NCBI RefSeq assembly: GCF_014904695.1
Contig: NZ_JACXXN010000018.1
Coordinates: 1-64,000 of the forward strand
Source: Nostoc sp. MG11
GTDB taxonomy: Bacteria; Cyanobacteriota; Cyanobacteriia; Cyanobacteriales; Nostocaceae
Length of the DNA: 64,000 bases
Direction of reading: 5' to 3'
The notes below the pieces were generated by a model, which had not been told where the DNA came from, did no database searches, and worked only from the letters and a program-made list of their open reading frames with translations. The first letter of the stretch is position 1; each line of letters opens with the position of its first letter. The position numbers and the translations under genes were made by a program. This document shows positions 15,701-26,113 of this stretch, one piece after another.

Positions 15701-15733
15701 AGACTAGGAAATCAAGAGGCTATTTCCTAGTCT
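15701..15733 (-). terminator. Rho-independent-type terminator of sppA
   Basis: AGACTAGGAAAT and ATTTCCTAGTCT form a perfect 12-bp stem with a 9-base loop, 17 bp after the sppA stop. Read in the sppA direction the stem is followed by TTATT. Confidence 0.8.
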
Positions 15734-15749
15734 TTAGTGATCGTTGCAA

Positions 15750-17585
15750 CTACTCAATTTTAATGTTGAAAGGCAAACGGGCATAAACTCCCTGTGGATC
15801 GTTCATCTTTTGCAGAATCCCAATTTCTTGTTGCAGTTTGTCAAATTCAGCGGTGAGGGGATTGGATTGTTTGAGTTTTGCCTCTTCAAGTCCCAAAGCA
15901 GCCTGCACCTCTTGAGTTGCTCGCCCGAAAAAGCGTTCTTCAAAACTGCTAACTCGTGGGTACTCTTGTAATTCCCAATCGTTACCTAGATTCGCCTGCT
16001 TAGCAGCGTATTTGATCGCAGCATTTAAGCCGCCAATTTCATCCACCAAACCAATTTCTTTAGCCGCCATACCTGACCAAACTCGTCCTTGAGCAATTTC
16101 TGCTACTTTTTGTTCTGGCAGTTTCCGACCTTGAGAAACTTTATTTAAAAACATACTATAAATACGGTTAACACTGCGCTGGTAAAGGGCCAACTCTTGG
16201 GGCGATTTTGGGCGAGAAACTGTTTGGCTATCAGCATAGCGGGCGGTTTTCACCGAATCCCAGGTAATACCATTATCGTTCGCCAGCTTTTGACCATTTA
16301 ACAGCACCCCAAACACACCAATTGAACCTGTAATTGTATTTGGTTCGGCAAAAATCCGATTAGAGTCGCTGGCAATCCAGTAACCACCAGAGGCGGCGAC
16401 ATCACCCATCGATACTACAACTGGTTTTACTTCACGAGTCAACCGGACTTCTCGCTGCATGATTTCAGCGGCGGTAGCACTACCACCAGGGCTATTAATC
16501 CGCAGAATTACTGCCTTGACATCATTCTCTTGTCGCAGTTTGTTAAAGATTTTTGCAAAGCGATCGCCTCCTACTTCGCCAGTTTCACCTCTACCATCGA
16601 CAATTTCACCCTCAGCATAAACAACAGCAATTTTATTTTTCGAGTTGCGTTCTACACCTAACAATTTGCCGGTCACTTGTGCGTAGTCATCCAGATTAAT
16701 TTGTCGGAATGTTTTGTCTTCCTTTTTACTAGCTGTCAATTGTTTGAGGTCAGCTACTACTTGATCAACGTATGCTACTTGATCTATCAAACCGCTGGTT
16801 TTGGCTTCCGTTGCTTCCAGTACTGCCTGATTATCGGCGATCGCTTGCAATTGTTGGGGGTTAATTTTACGACTTGTTCCCACAGCCGTGCGCCACTCTC
16901 CCCAAACATCATCTAACAATTTTTGCGTTTGTTCACGGTTTTCTGGACTCAGTTTTGTGAGAATTAACGGTTCTATTGCTCCCTTAAATTTTCCTACCCG
17001 CACGACCTGAACGCCAACACCATACTTTTCCAATGCTCCCGTTAAGAAAATCGGTTGGCTACTCAAACCGTTGACTTCCATTAGTCCCACAGGGTTAAGT
17101 ACGATGGTATTTGCCACCGAACTCACATAATATTCCTGTTCACTCCAGTTGCCACCATAAGCCACAATCTTTTTTCCCGCAGTTCGGAATTTCTCCAAAG
17201 CTTGACGGACTTCTTTAAGAGATGCATAGCCGACGCTACTAGCTTCTCTTGTGCGTGTTGCATCTAAATAAATACCAACAATTCGCGGATCGCGCCGGGC
17301 TTTCTCCAGAGTTTCCAGAACTTTGCGGAGTGTCATCCTTTTATCTTCTACACCTGATAGTGTGTTCTGAAGTATTTCGTTGGAACTGGGTGCGCCATCG
17401 GTGATTTTCATCGATAAGTCAAAAACCAGCACTGACTTATCTTTGACTTCTGGTCCAACATTTTTAGAGGAAGTGGCAGCTACAAGTAACAATAGCAGTC
17501 CAGTAGTTCCCAGACCAGAGAAAATAATCAGTCCTAGGAAGCTGCCAACTAAACTAGCAAAAGTTTGTTTAAGAAAATTACGCAT
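15750..17585 (-). CDS. sppA: Signal peptide peptidase SppA (long, 67K type)
   Basis: SppA is a membrane-bound Ser/Lys protease that degrades cleaved signal peptides; in cyanobacteria a homologue has also been linked to light-stress acclimation. The 611 residues contain an N-terminal membrane anchor (residues 14-38), an N-terminal half with the catalytic Lys in VRVGKFKGAIEP (near 201) and a C-terminal half with the catalytic Ser in GDVAASGGYW (near 397) and the ITGSIGVFG segment. The two-domain length matches the E. coli enzyme. There is a Glu/Leu-rich tail. Its upstream region carries tandem repeats and a small palindromic element, so the promoter is probably displaced or close to the ATG. 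Confidence 0.95.
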   Translation of the reverse strand: MRNFLKQTFASLVGSFLGLIIFSGLGTTGLLLLLVAATSSKNVGPEVKDKSVLVFDLSMKITDGAPSSNEILQNTLSGVEDKRMTLRKVLETLEKARRDPRIVGIYLDATRTREASSVGYASLKEVRQALEKFRTAGKKIVAYGGNWSEQEYYVSSVANTIVLNPVGLMEVNGLSSQPIFLTGALEKYGVGVQVVRVGKFKGAIEPLILTKLSPENREQTQKLLDDVWGEWRTAVGTSRKINPQQLQAIADNQAVLEATEAKTSGLIDQVAYVDQVVADLKQLTASKKEDKTFRQINLDDYAQVTGKLLGVERNSKNKIAVVYAEGEIVDGRGETGEVGGDRFAKIFNKLRQENDVKAVILRINSPGGSATAAEIMQREVRLTREVKPVVVSMGDVAASGGYWIASDSNRIFAEPNTITGSIGVFGVLLNGQKLANDNGITWDSVKTARYADSQTVSRPKSPQELALYQRSVNRIYSMFLNKVSQGRKLPEQKVAEIAQGRVWSGMAAKEIGLVDEIGGLNAAIKYAAKQANLGNDWELQEYPRVSSFEERFFGRATQEVQAALGLEEAKLKQSNPLTAEFDKLQQEIGILQKMNDPQGVYARLPFNIKIE

Positions 17586-17586
17586 T

Positions 17587-17634
17587 AGTCAAGAGTCAAG
17601 AGTCAAGAATCAAGAGTCAAGAGTCAAGAATCAT
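17587..17634 (+). repeat. Heptanucleotide tandem repeat (AGTCAAG)n
   Basis: About six to seven units of AGTCAAG/AATCAAG in tandem begin 2 bp upstream of the sppA start codon. Same unit as at 12482-12508. Confidence 0.8.
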
Positions 17635-17658
17635 TAGACAAATGACAAACAGAGAAGC

Positions 17659-17775
17659 CTGAGCGGAGGGAAAAGCCGGAGCGGAGTTTGCTCCGTACCC
17701 GTACCGGGAAGCAAGCTACGCGCAGCGTCTCTGAAAGAGACTCTGGACTTTTGAAGACAGATTTCCTCCGCTCAG
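17659..17775. repeat. 117-bp element with 14-bp terminal inverted repeats
   Basis: CTGAGCGGAGGGAAA on the left and TTTCCTCCGCTCAG on the right are inverted copies with one extra G. Between them lie GGAGC...GCTCC (17678-17694 area) and the Nostoc motif CTACGCGCAGCGTCTCTG. It looks like a short foldable repeat element with no gene. Confidence 0.55.
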
Positions 17776-17823
17776 AACTCCAGGGACAAAAGACAAATGA
17801 CTAATGACTAAGACCTACTTATC

Positions 17824-18930
17824 CTATTCTATGCGCTGTAAACTCCCAGAGTGCTTTAACTGATACAAGCTGTTGTTGCCAGTGCAGAATAAAACTGTGG
17901 TGATTTCAGCGATTAGTACCTCAGCTAGATCGGAAACGGCTGCTTCTGATACTGCTGCTGCTTTGAGGAAAGGCATTGCCAAACCAGCTATATCTGCTCC
18001 TAGGGCGATCGCCACTGCTACATCTAGCCCATGACGTAATCCCCCCGAAGCAATCAAGGGTATATTAGGGGCGATCGCTCGAATACTTGTAATGCACTCT
18101 GCCGTCGGCAAACCCCAATCGGCAAACGTCCTTCCCAAGCGGCGTTGCAGAGCATTTTCTGCTCGCTCGCTTTCCACTTTTGCCCAAGAAGTACCACCCG
18201 CACCAGCCACATCAATTGCTGTCACCCCGGCGGCAATGAGTTTCTCTGCCATTACCGCTGAGATGCCATTCCCCACTTCTTTAGCAATCACTGGCACTTG
18301 TAGTTTATTGCATAAGTTAGAAATTTTGTCCAGTAATCCCCGAAAATTAGTATCGCCTCTGGGTTGAATATATTCTTGCAACGGATTGAGGTGCAAAATC
18401 AATGCATCAGCCTCTACGATATCGACAACCCGCAAACATTCATCTAAACCATACTTGTAGTTAAGTTGCACAGCGCCCAAATTCGCAAATAACAGAACAT
18501 CAGGAGCATACTTGCGGATAGCAAAAGTATCAGCCACTTGGGGTTTTTCTACTGCTACTCGTTGGGAACCGACACCCATTGCAATTTTGTAGTGTTGTGC
18601 AACTTGGGCCAAACGTTGGTTAATTATTCCCGCTTGTTCCGTTCCTCCAGTCATGGAAGAAATTAACAGGGGTGCGCCAAGGTGTTTTCCTAGAAAAGTC
18701 GTACTGGTATCAATATCGTTGTGGTTTAATTCGGGCAAGCAAGAATGGGTAAAACGATAGCGTTCCAGTCCATTGGTGATTTCATGGCACTGAACATCTT
18801 CTTCTAGACAGATCCGAATATGATCCGCCTTGCGAGTTTGAGTTTGTGCTGAGATGTTGGTAGGTGCGTTCACGGTTAAGTATGACTCAACGTAGTTACA
18901 ATGACTATTGTTACAGTCTCCGGCACTCAC
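17824..18930 (-). CDS. fni: Isopentenyl-diphosphate delta-isomerase, type 2
   Basis: The FMN- and NADPH-dependent isomerase interconverts IPP and DMAPP for isoprenoids, carotenoids and the chlorophyll tail. 368 residues starting at GTG 18930; another GTG (V-N-A-P-T) lies about 18 codons downstream. Key motifs are [47 protein letters not shown], the FMN phosphate region VAGAGGTSW and the C-terminal [19 protein letters not shown]. All parts of the TIM barrel are present. Its start is 14 bp downstream of the GTPase stop in the same direction, so the two are probably one transcription unit. Confidence 0.95.
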   Translation of the reverse strand: MSAGDCNNSHCNYVESYLTVNAPTNISAQTQTRKADHIRICLEEDVQCHEITNGLERYRFTHSCLPELNHNDIDTSTTFLGKHLGAPLLISSMTGGTEQAGIINQRLAQVAQHYKIAMGVGSQRVAVEKPQVADTFAIRKYAPDVLLFANLGAVQLNYKYGLDECLRVVDIVEADALILHLNPLQEYIQPRGDTNFRGLLDKISNLCNKLQVPVIAKEVGNGISAVMAEKLIAAGVTAIDVAGAGGTSWAKVESERAENALQRRLGRTFADWGLPTAECITSIRAIAPNIPLIASGGLRHGLDVAVAIALGADIAGLAMPFLKAAAVSEAAVSDLAEVLIAEITTVLFCTGNNSLYQLKHSGSLQRIE

Positions 18931-18944
18931 GCCTACACCCTGAG

Positions 18945-20855
18945 TTAAACCTGTTGGAGATAGTATTTAAACCGCTCTCGAAGTTGTTCAACTGTGAGAT
19001 TTTGAGTCCAGTACTCTACTAGGGCGTGGCCAAATGCCCAGGCGTTGCGGTCGGGTGAAGAAGGATTTTCCAATAGCAGCGGCCAGAGGGATAGCAACTC
19101 AAAGTTGAGCGGGTTAGCATTGCTAGTATTTAAGAGTGAGAAAAGCTCATACGCCATCTGGAGTTTACCAATCACAATAGGCAACTGTTCTACGGGAATT
19201 TGCTCAGCCAGCAGATAAGCCAGAGCTGGAGATCCGGTTGACAGCGTAGAAACGAATTGGAGGACAGGACTTTTGAGCAGTGCTGTTAGTCCCTGTGTTG
19301 TCGCCATCTGAAAGGTGTAGTGGTCAATGATTTTGGCAGCAGCGACGGTACGGACTTCGAGGTTACGCAAAAAGCGGGTAAGACGGAGTTGCTTGGTTGG
19401 TGCGATCGCTTCCACTAGTCCCAAAGATAGGGCTTCTGCTCCCCAAGCGACTCGACCTGTTTGAGTATCACCTGTGACGACGGGCAAAACTAAATTACAG
19501 AATTTACCCAGTAGTTTAGCGCGATATTCGGTAGCTTCCCGAATAGCAATTTCTTTTGGACGATTGCCCCATTCCCAATCATAAGGTGGTTGCCACTCTC
19601 GGATGGGGCGCAGGCGATCTACTTGAGTAACGATCGCGATTCCAGGTAAATCTGCAACTTCCGCTCTCATGTCTTGGAGAAAGTCTACATCCATTTGCAG
19701 GGCAGGATCAAGGGCCGGGGTGACGAGCAGCAGTAAATCTGCATTTGTGGCATAATCAAGCACCAGCTTTCGTAAATCGGTACGGTTTGCTTGTTCATAA
19801 CCAGGGGTATCCCAAAGCGTTAGTGTTTCCCCGCCTTGTGTCTGCCAGTGGTAATTCTGAATCCGATCAGTACTAGGTAAAACATCAACGGCTGCGAGTT
19901 CAGCTTGGAACAGTGTATTAATCAGGCTGCTTTTTCCTGACCCGGTGCGTCCCACCAACAGAATATTGACGGGTTTTTGCTCAACCGCCTCAGTTGGTTC
20001 TGCTTGAGTGAGGATGTCTCGGAGTGCTTGGGTTTTTGCCTTGGGTAGAGTTGATGTAGCAACGGATGCTGAAGGCAGTTTACTACGTCCGTAGAGAGCG
20101 ATCGCCTGCTGACATAAGTTCCGCAAAGCAGCTTCCCGGAGCAATTGGCTTAAATTCACCAACAATTCCTGAGTTGCGCGGTTACTGTAACCTTGGCTGG
20201 CTTGTTTTGCCACCGCCGCCGCAGGATTTAAGAGCCACTGGGCCCAGTTCCAAACTCGCCAGAATTTCCGAGCGGATGGCTCCAACTTCCGGTAGACTTC
20301 ATAAGCTTGGTATGCTTGTCCAACCGTTACCTGATTCAACATAGGGGATAACTTCTGCATCCATTGATCGAGATCATCCACCGTTCCCCGAATTAGCCCA
20401 TAAGCTTGGGGAACGTAGATATTCAATAGAGGATATTGAACTTCAGGATTGTAGATCCGGGCGATCGCCACAACCAAATCCTGACATCGTGTCCAGAAGG
20501 TTTGCCAGTCTTCCCAAATTGGGCGATCGCTTTGTGCAGCTTTCACAATCTCTTGTAGGGCGACTTCTGCTTGCTTTGTCACGTCGCTTCCTGCTGTTGG
20601 CATAACTCTATCTTCCGCTGTTGATTCCAGTTCTTCGCGGACTTCAGCCAATACAGATTCCACTTGATTAACCGCGGGTTGAGTCCATTTCACCAGTAAC
20701 CAACGCCAACCCACAAATACAAGCGTGAACACACCCCAGATCCAACTAATACCCCATGCATGGATTTGTGATCCTGCCGATATTAATAAGAAAGTGATGA
20801 TGAAAGCGATCGGGATTGCTAAGACTACCCATTGCCACGGTTTTAATCGCACCAT
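18945..20855 (-). CDS. Membrane-anchored Era-like GTPase
   Basis: 636 residues. Two hydrophobic segments at 8-28 and 33-55 anchor it, then a long helical region, and a G domain near 300-460: G1 [11 protein letters not shown]3 LWDTPGYE, and G4 as TQVD instead of NKxD. The C-terminal 170 residues are helical with hydrophobic stretches ([16 protein letters not shown]). This fits the cyanobacterial family of large GTPases related to Era/YcjF-like proteins. The partner is unknown. The altered G4 may loosen guanine specificity, but TKxD/TQxD is seen in this group. It precedes fni by 14 bp. Confidence 0.85.
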   Translation of the reverse strand: MVRLKPWQWVVLAIPIAFIITFLLISAGSQIHAWGISWIWGVFTLVFVGWRWLLVKWTQPAVNQVESVLAEVREELESTAEDRVMPTAGSDVTKQAEVALQEIVKAAQSDRPIWEDWQTFWTRCQDLVVAIARIYNPEVQYPLLNIYVPQAYGLIRGTVDDLDQWMQKLSPMLNQVTVGQAYQAYEVYRKLEPSARKFWRVWNWAQWLLNPAAAVAKQASQGYSNRATQELLVNLSQLLREAALRNLCQQAIALYGRSKLPSASVATSTLPKAKTQALRDILTQAEPTEAVEQKPVNILLVGRTGSGKSSLINTLFQAELAAVDVLPSTDRIQNYHWQTQGGETLTLWDTPGYEQANRTDLRKLVLDYATNADLLLLVTPALDPALQMDVDFLQDMRAEVADLPGIAIVTQVDRLRPIREWQPPYDWEWGNRPKEIAIREATEYRAKLLGKFCNLVLPVVTGDTQTGRVAWGAEALSLGLVEAIAPTKQLRLTRFLRNLEVRTVAAAKIIDHYTFQMATTQGLTALLKSPVLQFVSTLSTGSPALAYLLAEQIPVEQLPIVIGKLQMAYELFSLLNTSNANPLNFELLSLWPLLLENPSSPDRNAWAFGHALVEYWTQNLTVEQLRERFKYYLQQV

Positions 20856-21083
20856 TGCCCCATACCTGCCTTGGTTAGACTACTTATACTCCTATTGTCG
20901 ATCTAATACTCTTGTCATGATCTTTGGATTATTGCGTGTATTAGAGCGTAATAATTTGCTGGTGAAAGCTTCTACTGGCTGCTAGTTAATATGACAAGTT
21001 GTGGTAAAAGTGGAGGTTTGCTTACCTTCACGATAAAATTTACGTGAATAAATCACACATAAATGCTTTGTACGCCTTGAATT

Positions 21084-21779
21084 ATGCTTGTAGACTTTAC
21101 CGTCGAAAACTACCGCTCAATTAAAGAACCTGTAACCCTAAGTGCAGTTGCTCAAAAACAAAGCGATCGTCAAACAAGCCAAAGCAGCAAACGCAAACGG
21201 GTGAAGTCAGATCATGAAATTGCATCTGGATATCATGTTGAAGGGTGGGATATTGAGCTTTTACCTGTCCTGGCAATTTTTGGAGCTAACGCATCGGGCA
21301 AGAGTAATGTTATCCAAGCTCTCAATTATTTATTGCTCATGATGACTCAAGGCACACAGGAAGCAGTAAAAATCCAGAGAATCTTTAAATATGCAAAACT
21401 AGACCCTTTCAAATTGGATAGTGTCTCTGTCCACACTCCAACAAAATTTGAGTTAAGAACTATATTTGATAAAACAATTTATACTTATTCTCTAGTAATT
21501 AATCAAAATCATATATTTTCAGAAAAGTTAGATTATGCTTTAAACACAACTAAGCGGACTCGTCGTTTATTTCATCGCCAATGGGATGAAACCATTAAAA
21601 AATTTATATGGAAAACTGGGGATGATTTTGCTGGTTCCCATAATCAACTCCAGAATAATATTAGAGAAAATGAGTTGTTTATAAATACATTATTAAAACT
21701 AAAAGTAGATAGAATTGAATCTCTTGTAAACTGGTTAAAAACTAGTTGGCGTGGAATTAATCTGGGAAGTGAAGATTAA
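21084..21779 (+). pseudogene. AAA ATPase (RloA/OLD-like), C-terminally truncated
   Basis: The 231-codon frame starts as an AAA_15/RloA-type ATPase: MLVDFTVENYRSIKEPVTLS is the typical first strand, and IFGANASGKSNVIQAL (near 69-84) is the Walker A. The protein stops after NWLKTSWRGINLGSED, where relatives of about 400 residues go on to the signature motif and Walker B. No continuation is visible in any frame after 21780. ATPase activity is therefore unlikely. RloA-type proteins are usually paired with RloB nucleases in defence loci; no partner is present here. Confidence 0.65.
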
Positions 21780-21850
21780 GCGATCGCTTACCATTTCTAG
21801 TGTTAAGAATAGCTTTTAAAATTATTAAAGCAATCTATAGACGCGCAAAG

Positions 21851-22831
21851 ATGCAGACTCTCGAAAAACTTTCCCTCCCAAGTATGGGCTGCGGAACTTG
21901 GGCTTGGGGCAACCAATTGCTCTGGGGATACAACGAAAGCATGGATGACCAGTTGCAAGCTGTCTTTAACCTTTGTGTGAGCAACGGCGTCACTTTATTT
22001 GATACAGGCGATTCTTATGGAACTGGGAAATTAAATGGTCGCAGTGAGCTACTTCTGGGACGATTTGATCGGGAATACGTCGGTACAGGCCAAAAAAATA
22101 TTTGCATTGCTACCAAGCTTGCTGCTTACCCGTGGAGATGGACACGCCAATCAATGGTGCAGGCCTGTAAGGCTTCTGCCCAGCGCTTGGGAAGAAATGT
22201 AGATTTGGTGCAGATGCACTGGTCAACAGCGAACTATGCCCCGTGGCAAGAAAGAGGGCTGTTAGATGGTCTTGCAGATCTTTATGAGCAAGGGTTAGTT
22301 AAAGGAGTGGGACTATCTAATTACGGCCCTAAACGCCTCAAACACGTACATCACAAGTTTGCTGAGCGAGGAGTCCCAATTGCTACCTTGCAAGTCCAGT
22401 ACTCGCTGTTATCTACGTATCCTGTCACACAGCTACATCTCAAAGACGTTTGTGATCAACTAGGAATACAACTGATTGCCTACAGCCCTTTAGCATTGGG
22501 CTTGTTGACAGGAAAATTCTCAGAAAAAGGCCCTTTTCCTAAAGGTATTCGAGGTCTACTGTTTAGGCAGTTATTGCCAGGAATGCGATCGCTTTTAGCA
22601 TGTTTACGAGAAGTTGCACAATCCAGAAATAAGTCTATGTCACAGGTAGCAATTAACTGGTGCATCTGTAAAGGAACTATTCCTATCCCTGGAGCGAAGA
22701 CCATAAACCAGGCAAGGGATAATATTGGGGCGTTGGGTTGGTATTTGAACTCTAGTGAGATTGCAGAGTTGGATCAAGCGGCCGCAAGTACAGATAAAAA
22801 AATGGTACAAAATATCTTTCAAACTAAATAA
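21851..22831 (+). CDS. Aldo/keto reductase
   Basis: 326 residues from ATG 21851 (MQTLEKLSLPSMGCGTWAWG); an upstream in-frame TTG/ATT region has no typical protein content. NADPH-dependent TIM-barrel oxidoreductase. The catalytic tetrad is visible as D-x-x-x-S-Y in FDTGDSYGTG (Asp, Tyr), Lys in ATKLAAYPWR and His in VQMHWSTANY. The cofactor loop is IPIPGAKTINQARDN. The closest group is the YdbC/PA1127-like plant-plastid and cyanobacterial type. Complete, with a hairpin terminator after it. Substrate is unknown. Confidence 0.92.
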   Translation: MQTLEKLSLPSMGCGTWAWGNQLLWGYNESMDDQLQAVFNLCVSNGVTLFDTGDSYGTGKLNGRSELLLGRFDREYVGTGQKNICIATKLAAYPWRWTRQSMVQACKASAQRLGRNVDLVQMHWSTANYAPWQERGLLDGLADLYEQGLVKGVGLSNYGPKRLKHVHHKFAERGVPIATLQVQYSLLSTYPVTQLHLKDVCDQLGIQLIAYSPLALGLLTGKFSEKGPFPKGIRGLLFRQLLPGMRSLLACLREVAQSRNKSMSQVAINWCICKGTIPIPGAKTINQARDNIGALGWYLNSSEIAELDQAAASTDKKMVQNIFQTK

Positions 22832-22870
22832 ACTCTCTCATCAACAAAAGCAATGGCACGGATGTTACGG

Positions 22871-22893
22871 AGGCTTGCTAATACCGCAAGCCT
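22871..22893 (+). terminator. Hairpin after the aldo/keto reductase gene
   Basis: AGGCTTGC and GCAAGCCT form a perfect 8-bp stem with a 7-base loop 39 bp after the stop. Only a weak T-run follows, so it may be a terminator or an RNA 3'-end stabiliser. Confidence 0.5.
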
Positions 22894-23046
22894 TCACCGT
22901 ATCTATAATACAGCTATTCTCAAAGGACTGTTGGGCAAAAGATACCGCTATGCGATCGCAGCCGGGGAGATATAAAAATAGCTACACCTATACTAAATGA
23001 ACCAATATTTATGTTATTCTCCCAGAGAAGAATAAAGAGGAGTGAT

Positions 23047-23832
23047 ATGCGAATCAAAAAATTGTCTGTACTTCTTTCAATCTTTTTCGTTGCTCTTTGC
23101 TGTTGTTTTAGCTTTAGAGTGGATGCACAGACTCCGATGACAAACAATTTGATTGCAACTATCATCGATGATATGGAACCGCTTCATGAGGGAATGCCGC
23201 ATGGTGTTCCAAAGAGTTTTAGCTGGGCATCTGCTCCTCGTATAGGTATGGGGAACGATCCACAAGGTTCTAAAGCCATGATGGCATGGGGGCAACTATA
23301 CGAAGCTGCTGAAGAGAATCCTGCTACTAATACCAGGGTTCAGATAAAAGATATCAAGGCTTATATGCTCAGTAAGATAGATAATAAATGGCATCTTCTC
23401 CAAAGTTCAACAGCAGTTGAAGGGGCTGCTTATAAAGAAGATTTTGCTAATGATACTAACAAATCCGCAGATATCCGTTACGAGCAGGATGGTAGTATTT
23501 CGGCAAAAGCAGGCGATGGATATAACTTTCACTTCTGGTGTACAACTGGCCGGGTTAAAATTAATCCTTACGACGTGGCAGGTATGTTTACCACTGTTCA
23601 AGCCAGGCTGGGACTTGACAATACTGGAGGACAGGACGATCGCTCTCAAGCTCGCTATTTGCTGAGTATGGGTGGTGATTACTGGCCTGACTTAAATTCT
23701 GAGTGGAGCGAACGGGATACAATCGGTGATATAGCTATTGGCAAGTTTAAGTACGTTACAAAAGACTGGAAAGCTTTCAATATGTCTAGTCTTTCACCAG
23801 AGCAAATCCGTCAAAACCCGCCACCAATCTAG
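23047..23832 (+). CDS. Secreted protein of unknown function
   Basis: 261 residues from ATG 23047 (MRIKKLSVLLSIFFVALCC) with RBS AGAGGAG upstream; a TTG at 23011 is out of place. The signal peptide ends around VDA-Q near residue 28. The mature part is rich in aromatic residues: KAMMAWGQLYEAA, VQIKDIKAYMLSK, NFHFWCTTGRVKINPYDV and LLSMGGDYWPDLNSEWS. It resembles a domain I have seen in extracellular carbohydrate-related proteins of Nostoc, but no family can be named. It is probably a beta-sandwich that acts outside the cell. A stand-alone gene. Confidence 0.65.
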   Translation: MRIKKLSVLLSIFFVALCCCFSFRVDAQTPMTNNLIATIIDDMEPLHEGMPHGVPKSFSWASAPRIGMGNDPQGSKAMMAWGQLYEAAEENPATNTRVQIKDIKAYMLSKIDNKWHLLQSSTAVEGAAYKEDFANDTNKSADIRYEQDGSISAKAGDGYNFHFWCTTGRVKINPYDVAGMFTTVQARLGLDNTGGQDDRSQARYLLSMGGDYWPDLNSEWSERDTIGDIAIGKFKYVTKDWKAFNMSSLSPEQIRQNPPPI

Positions 23833-24000
23833 ATTACACTCATAAAACCTTTGTGGCGATCACAAAGCGTACCACAGACAATCAGTCATGGCATAGAGTT
23901 TTGATACAAGGTCGGTTATTGGCTCTACAATTTGCTAAACTCCAACTTCATGGACGAATAAAAACAATTTGAGCATTGGGAATTTGGAGGGGGTCGCGGA

Positions 24001-25227
24001 GTGGCTGATGATGAACGCGCAGATAATATAGAACAGGTTCATTCCAGAGATTTTTCATGGCAACTATGGCCCGTTTTGCCACTCTACCCGTATGGCAAAC
24101 GACGGACAATCCGCAAAGAAGTAGTTAAAGACACAATCTGGACTTTTGACCAACTTCAAGGCATCTTCTACGTTGTTGTGCCGATTCGGATGACCGTTGT
24201 AAAGCTAGATGATGGGGGTCTTTTCGTCTATGCACCTGTTGCACCTACCCCAGAGTGTATCCGCCTCGTCAATGAGTTGGTAGCAAAACACGGCAACGTC
24301 AGGTACATCATCCTACCAACTATTTCTGGTCTAGAACACAAAGTCTTCGTCGGCCCCTTTGCCAGATGTTTTCCCAATGCACAGGTCTTTGTCGCTCCCA
24401 ATCAGTGGAGTTTCCCGTTAAATCTGCCACTTAGCTGGCTTGGCTTACCTCCTAAGCGTACTCAGGTACTCCCACAAGACAGTACTAAAACTCCTTTTGC
24501 AGACCAGTTTGACTATGCAATGCTGGGCCCCATCGACCTGGGGCCAGGTAAGTTTGCAGAGGTTGCATTCTTCCACAAGCGATCGCACACATTACTAGTA
24601 ACAGACTCAGTAATTTCTATACCAGAAGATCCGCCTGCGATCGTGCAGTTAGATCCATATCCCTTGCTGTTTCATGCCAAGGATAAAGCTGCTGATATCG
24701 TTGCAGACATTCCGGCAAACCGCCGTAAAGGATGGCAGCGTATTTCACTATTTGCTTTGTATTTTCAACCAAGCACCCTGGAGATCAGTGAATGGGGTCA
24801 GGTCTTTCGCGATGCCCTGAAAGCACCGGAACGCTCAAATAGAGCCTATTTTGGGTTGTTTCCCTTTAAATGGCGAGAAAACTGGCAGCAATCATTCTAT
24901 GCACTGCAAGGGGGTGGGCGTTTATTTGTAGCACCAATTTTACAGACCCTCATTCTTAACCGAGCACCACGAGAAACCATCGATTGGGCTGATCAAGTGG
25001 CAAGTTGGGACTTCCAGTGGATTGTTCCTTGCCACTTTGACTCACCAATTAAAGCAGCGCCGCATCAGTTTCGTCAAGCTTTTTCCTTCTTAGAAAAGCA
25101 ACCTGCTGTCAGTGCAGGTTTTGGTGGTAGTTACCCTTTACCGGAAGAAGACTTTGAAGTACTTAGAGTAATTGATACAAATTTATATAAATTAAATATT
25201 GTGCCGTCAGTGAAAGAGAAGGTGTAG
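24001..25227 (+). CDS. DUF4336 protein (metallo-beta-lactamase-like fold)
   Basis: 408 residues from GTG 24001; the strong GGAGGGGG ribosome-binding site 8-15 bp upstream supports this start. DUF4336 proteins are related to metallo-beta-lactamase folds but usually lack the full HxHxDH zinc motif, and none is seen here (ILPTISGLEHKVFVGPFA stands in its place). Other family segments are FVAPNQWSFPLNLPLSWLG and WIVPCHFDSPIKA. Function is unknown. A stem-loop terminator follows about 160 bp after the stop. Length fits the family in plants and cyanobacteria. Confidence 0.85.
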   Translation: MADDERADNIEQVHSRDFSWQLWPVLPLYPYGKRRTIRKEVVKDTIWTFDQLQGIFYVVVPIRMTVVKLDDGGLFVYAPVAPTPECIRLVNELVAKHGNVRYIILPTISGLEHKVFVGPFARCFPNAQVFVAPNQWSFPLNLPLSWLGLPPKRTQVLPQDSTKTPFADQFDYAMLGPIDLGPGKFAEVAFFHKRSHTLLVTDSVISIPEDPPAIVQLDPYPLLFHAKDKAADIVADIPANRRKGWQRISLFALYFQPSTLEISEWGQVFRDALKAPERSNRAYFGLFPFKWRENWQQSFYALQGGGRLFVAPILQTLILNRAPRETIDWADQVASWDFQWIVPCHFDSPIKAAPHQFRQAFSFLEKQPAVSAGFGGSYPLPEEDFEVLRVIDTNLYKLNIVPSVKEKV

Positions 25228-25390
25228 AAACCCCAAATAGTTGACATCCTCAGACTATTGATAGAACCTATATACCTATAAAGATAGAAATAATACTTCG
25301 GTAATCAAGGTATTATTTATCCTAATCCTGATAATTCCTGTGTTTCCTAAATTCAATTTGGTGGAGTCGTAAAAATTTTGCGGCGAATTT

Positions 25391-25418
25391 TACCCCGGTT
25401 TGACTACGGGGTTTTTTA
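25391..25418 (+). terminator. Rho-independent terminator
   Basis: ACCCCG and CGGGGT (25392-25412) form a GC-rich stem around a 9-base loop, followed by a run of T to 25417. It would end the DUF4336 transcript. Confidence 0.8.
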
Positions 25419-25462
25419 TTTCCAGGGCAATGCCTGGGTTGGGCTACGCCTACGCTAATTAA

Positions 25463-25966
25463 CTAAGCTTGCAACGCCTTGAAGCATTTATTCAAAACTG
25501 TATTGATAGTTTGTTTAATCTGATGATTGCGGTTCCATTTCTGGAATGCTATTTCGTACTCTTCACCCTTAGTTTGAAAAGTATTCCAGGCATCGAGTCC
25601 TACTGGCAAGCCGCTGAACAGCAAAATATACAACGACCAAACAAGACCTCCGCTAGTGAGCAAATCGAGCAGCATCAAAAAACCATTGACAATTGTATAA
25701 TTGCCGAGACGCTTCTTAAATCTTCTGATGCGGAAGGCGTCAAAGGCTTTTCGCTTTTGCACTTGCCCTTGTTGGACTACCCAGTCGCGTTCTGCTAGTT
25801 TTAGGGACTCTGGGGAAATTTCTAACTCAGTTGCAATTTCCAAAAGATGCTCATAAGAAAATTCTGTGTCTTTATCATCTGCTTGACGGGCGATCGCCAA
25901 TTGCAGAATTTGCTGCACATCTTCTTGGCTATAAGAGCGGATGCTGTTAGGTTCAAACGCCGTCAT
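25463..25966 (-). CDS. 2TM-domain protein
   Basis: 167 residues. The N-terminal 65 residues are helical and acidic (YSQEDVQQILQLAIARQ, ISPESLKLAERDW), typical of the region before the 2TM domain in cyanobacterial proteins. The C-terminal part has two close transmembrane helices (YTIVNGFLMLLDLLTSGG, WSLYILLFSGLPVGL) and a short cytosolic tail. The function of 2TM proteins is unknown. Transcription from the right; an AT-rich 140 bp region upstream holds the promoter. Complete. Confidence 0.8.
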   Translation of the reverse strand: MTAFEPNSIRSYSQEDVQQILQLAIARQADDKDTEFSYEHLLEIATELEISPESLKLAERDWVVQQGQVQKRKAFDAFRIRRFKKRLGNYTIVNGFLMLLDLLTSGGLVWSLYILLFSGLPVGLDAWNTFQTKGEEYEIAFQKWNRNHQIKQTINTVLNKCFKALQA

Positions 25967-26113
25967 AATTCTTTCTCTTAATCTTACTTTTGGTTGAGAT
26001 TTGCTGCCTGACAGATGTTATGAAACCACGCCACCATCAGCAGTACTATTTCCATTATCCCTACACTAGCAAATCTAGATAGTGCTGTAGGTGTGAATTT
26101 CTCGGACTAATAA

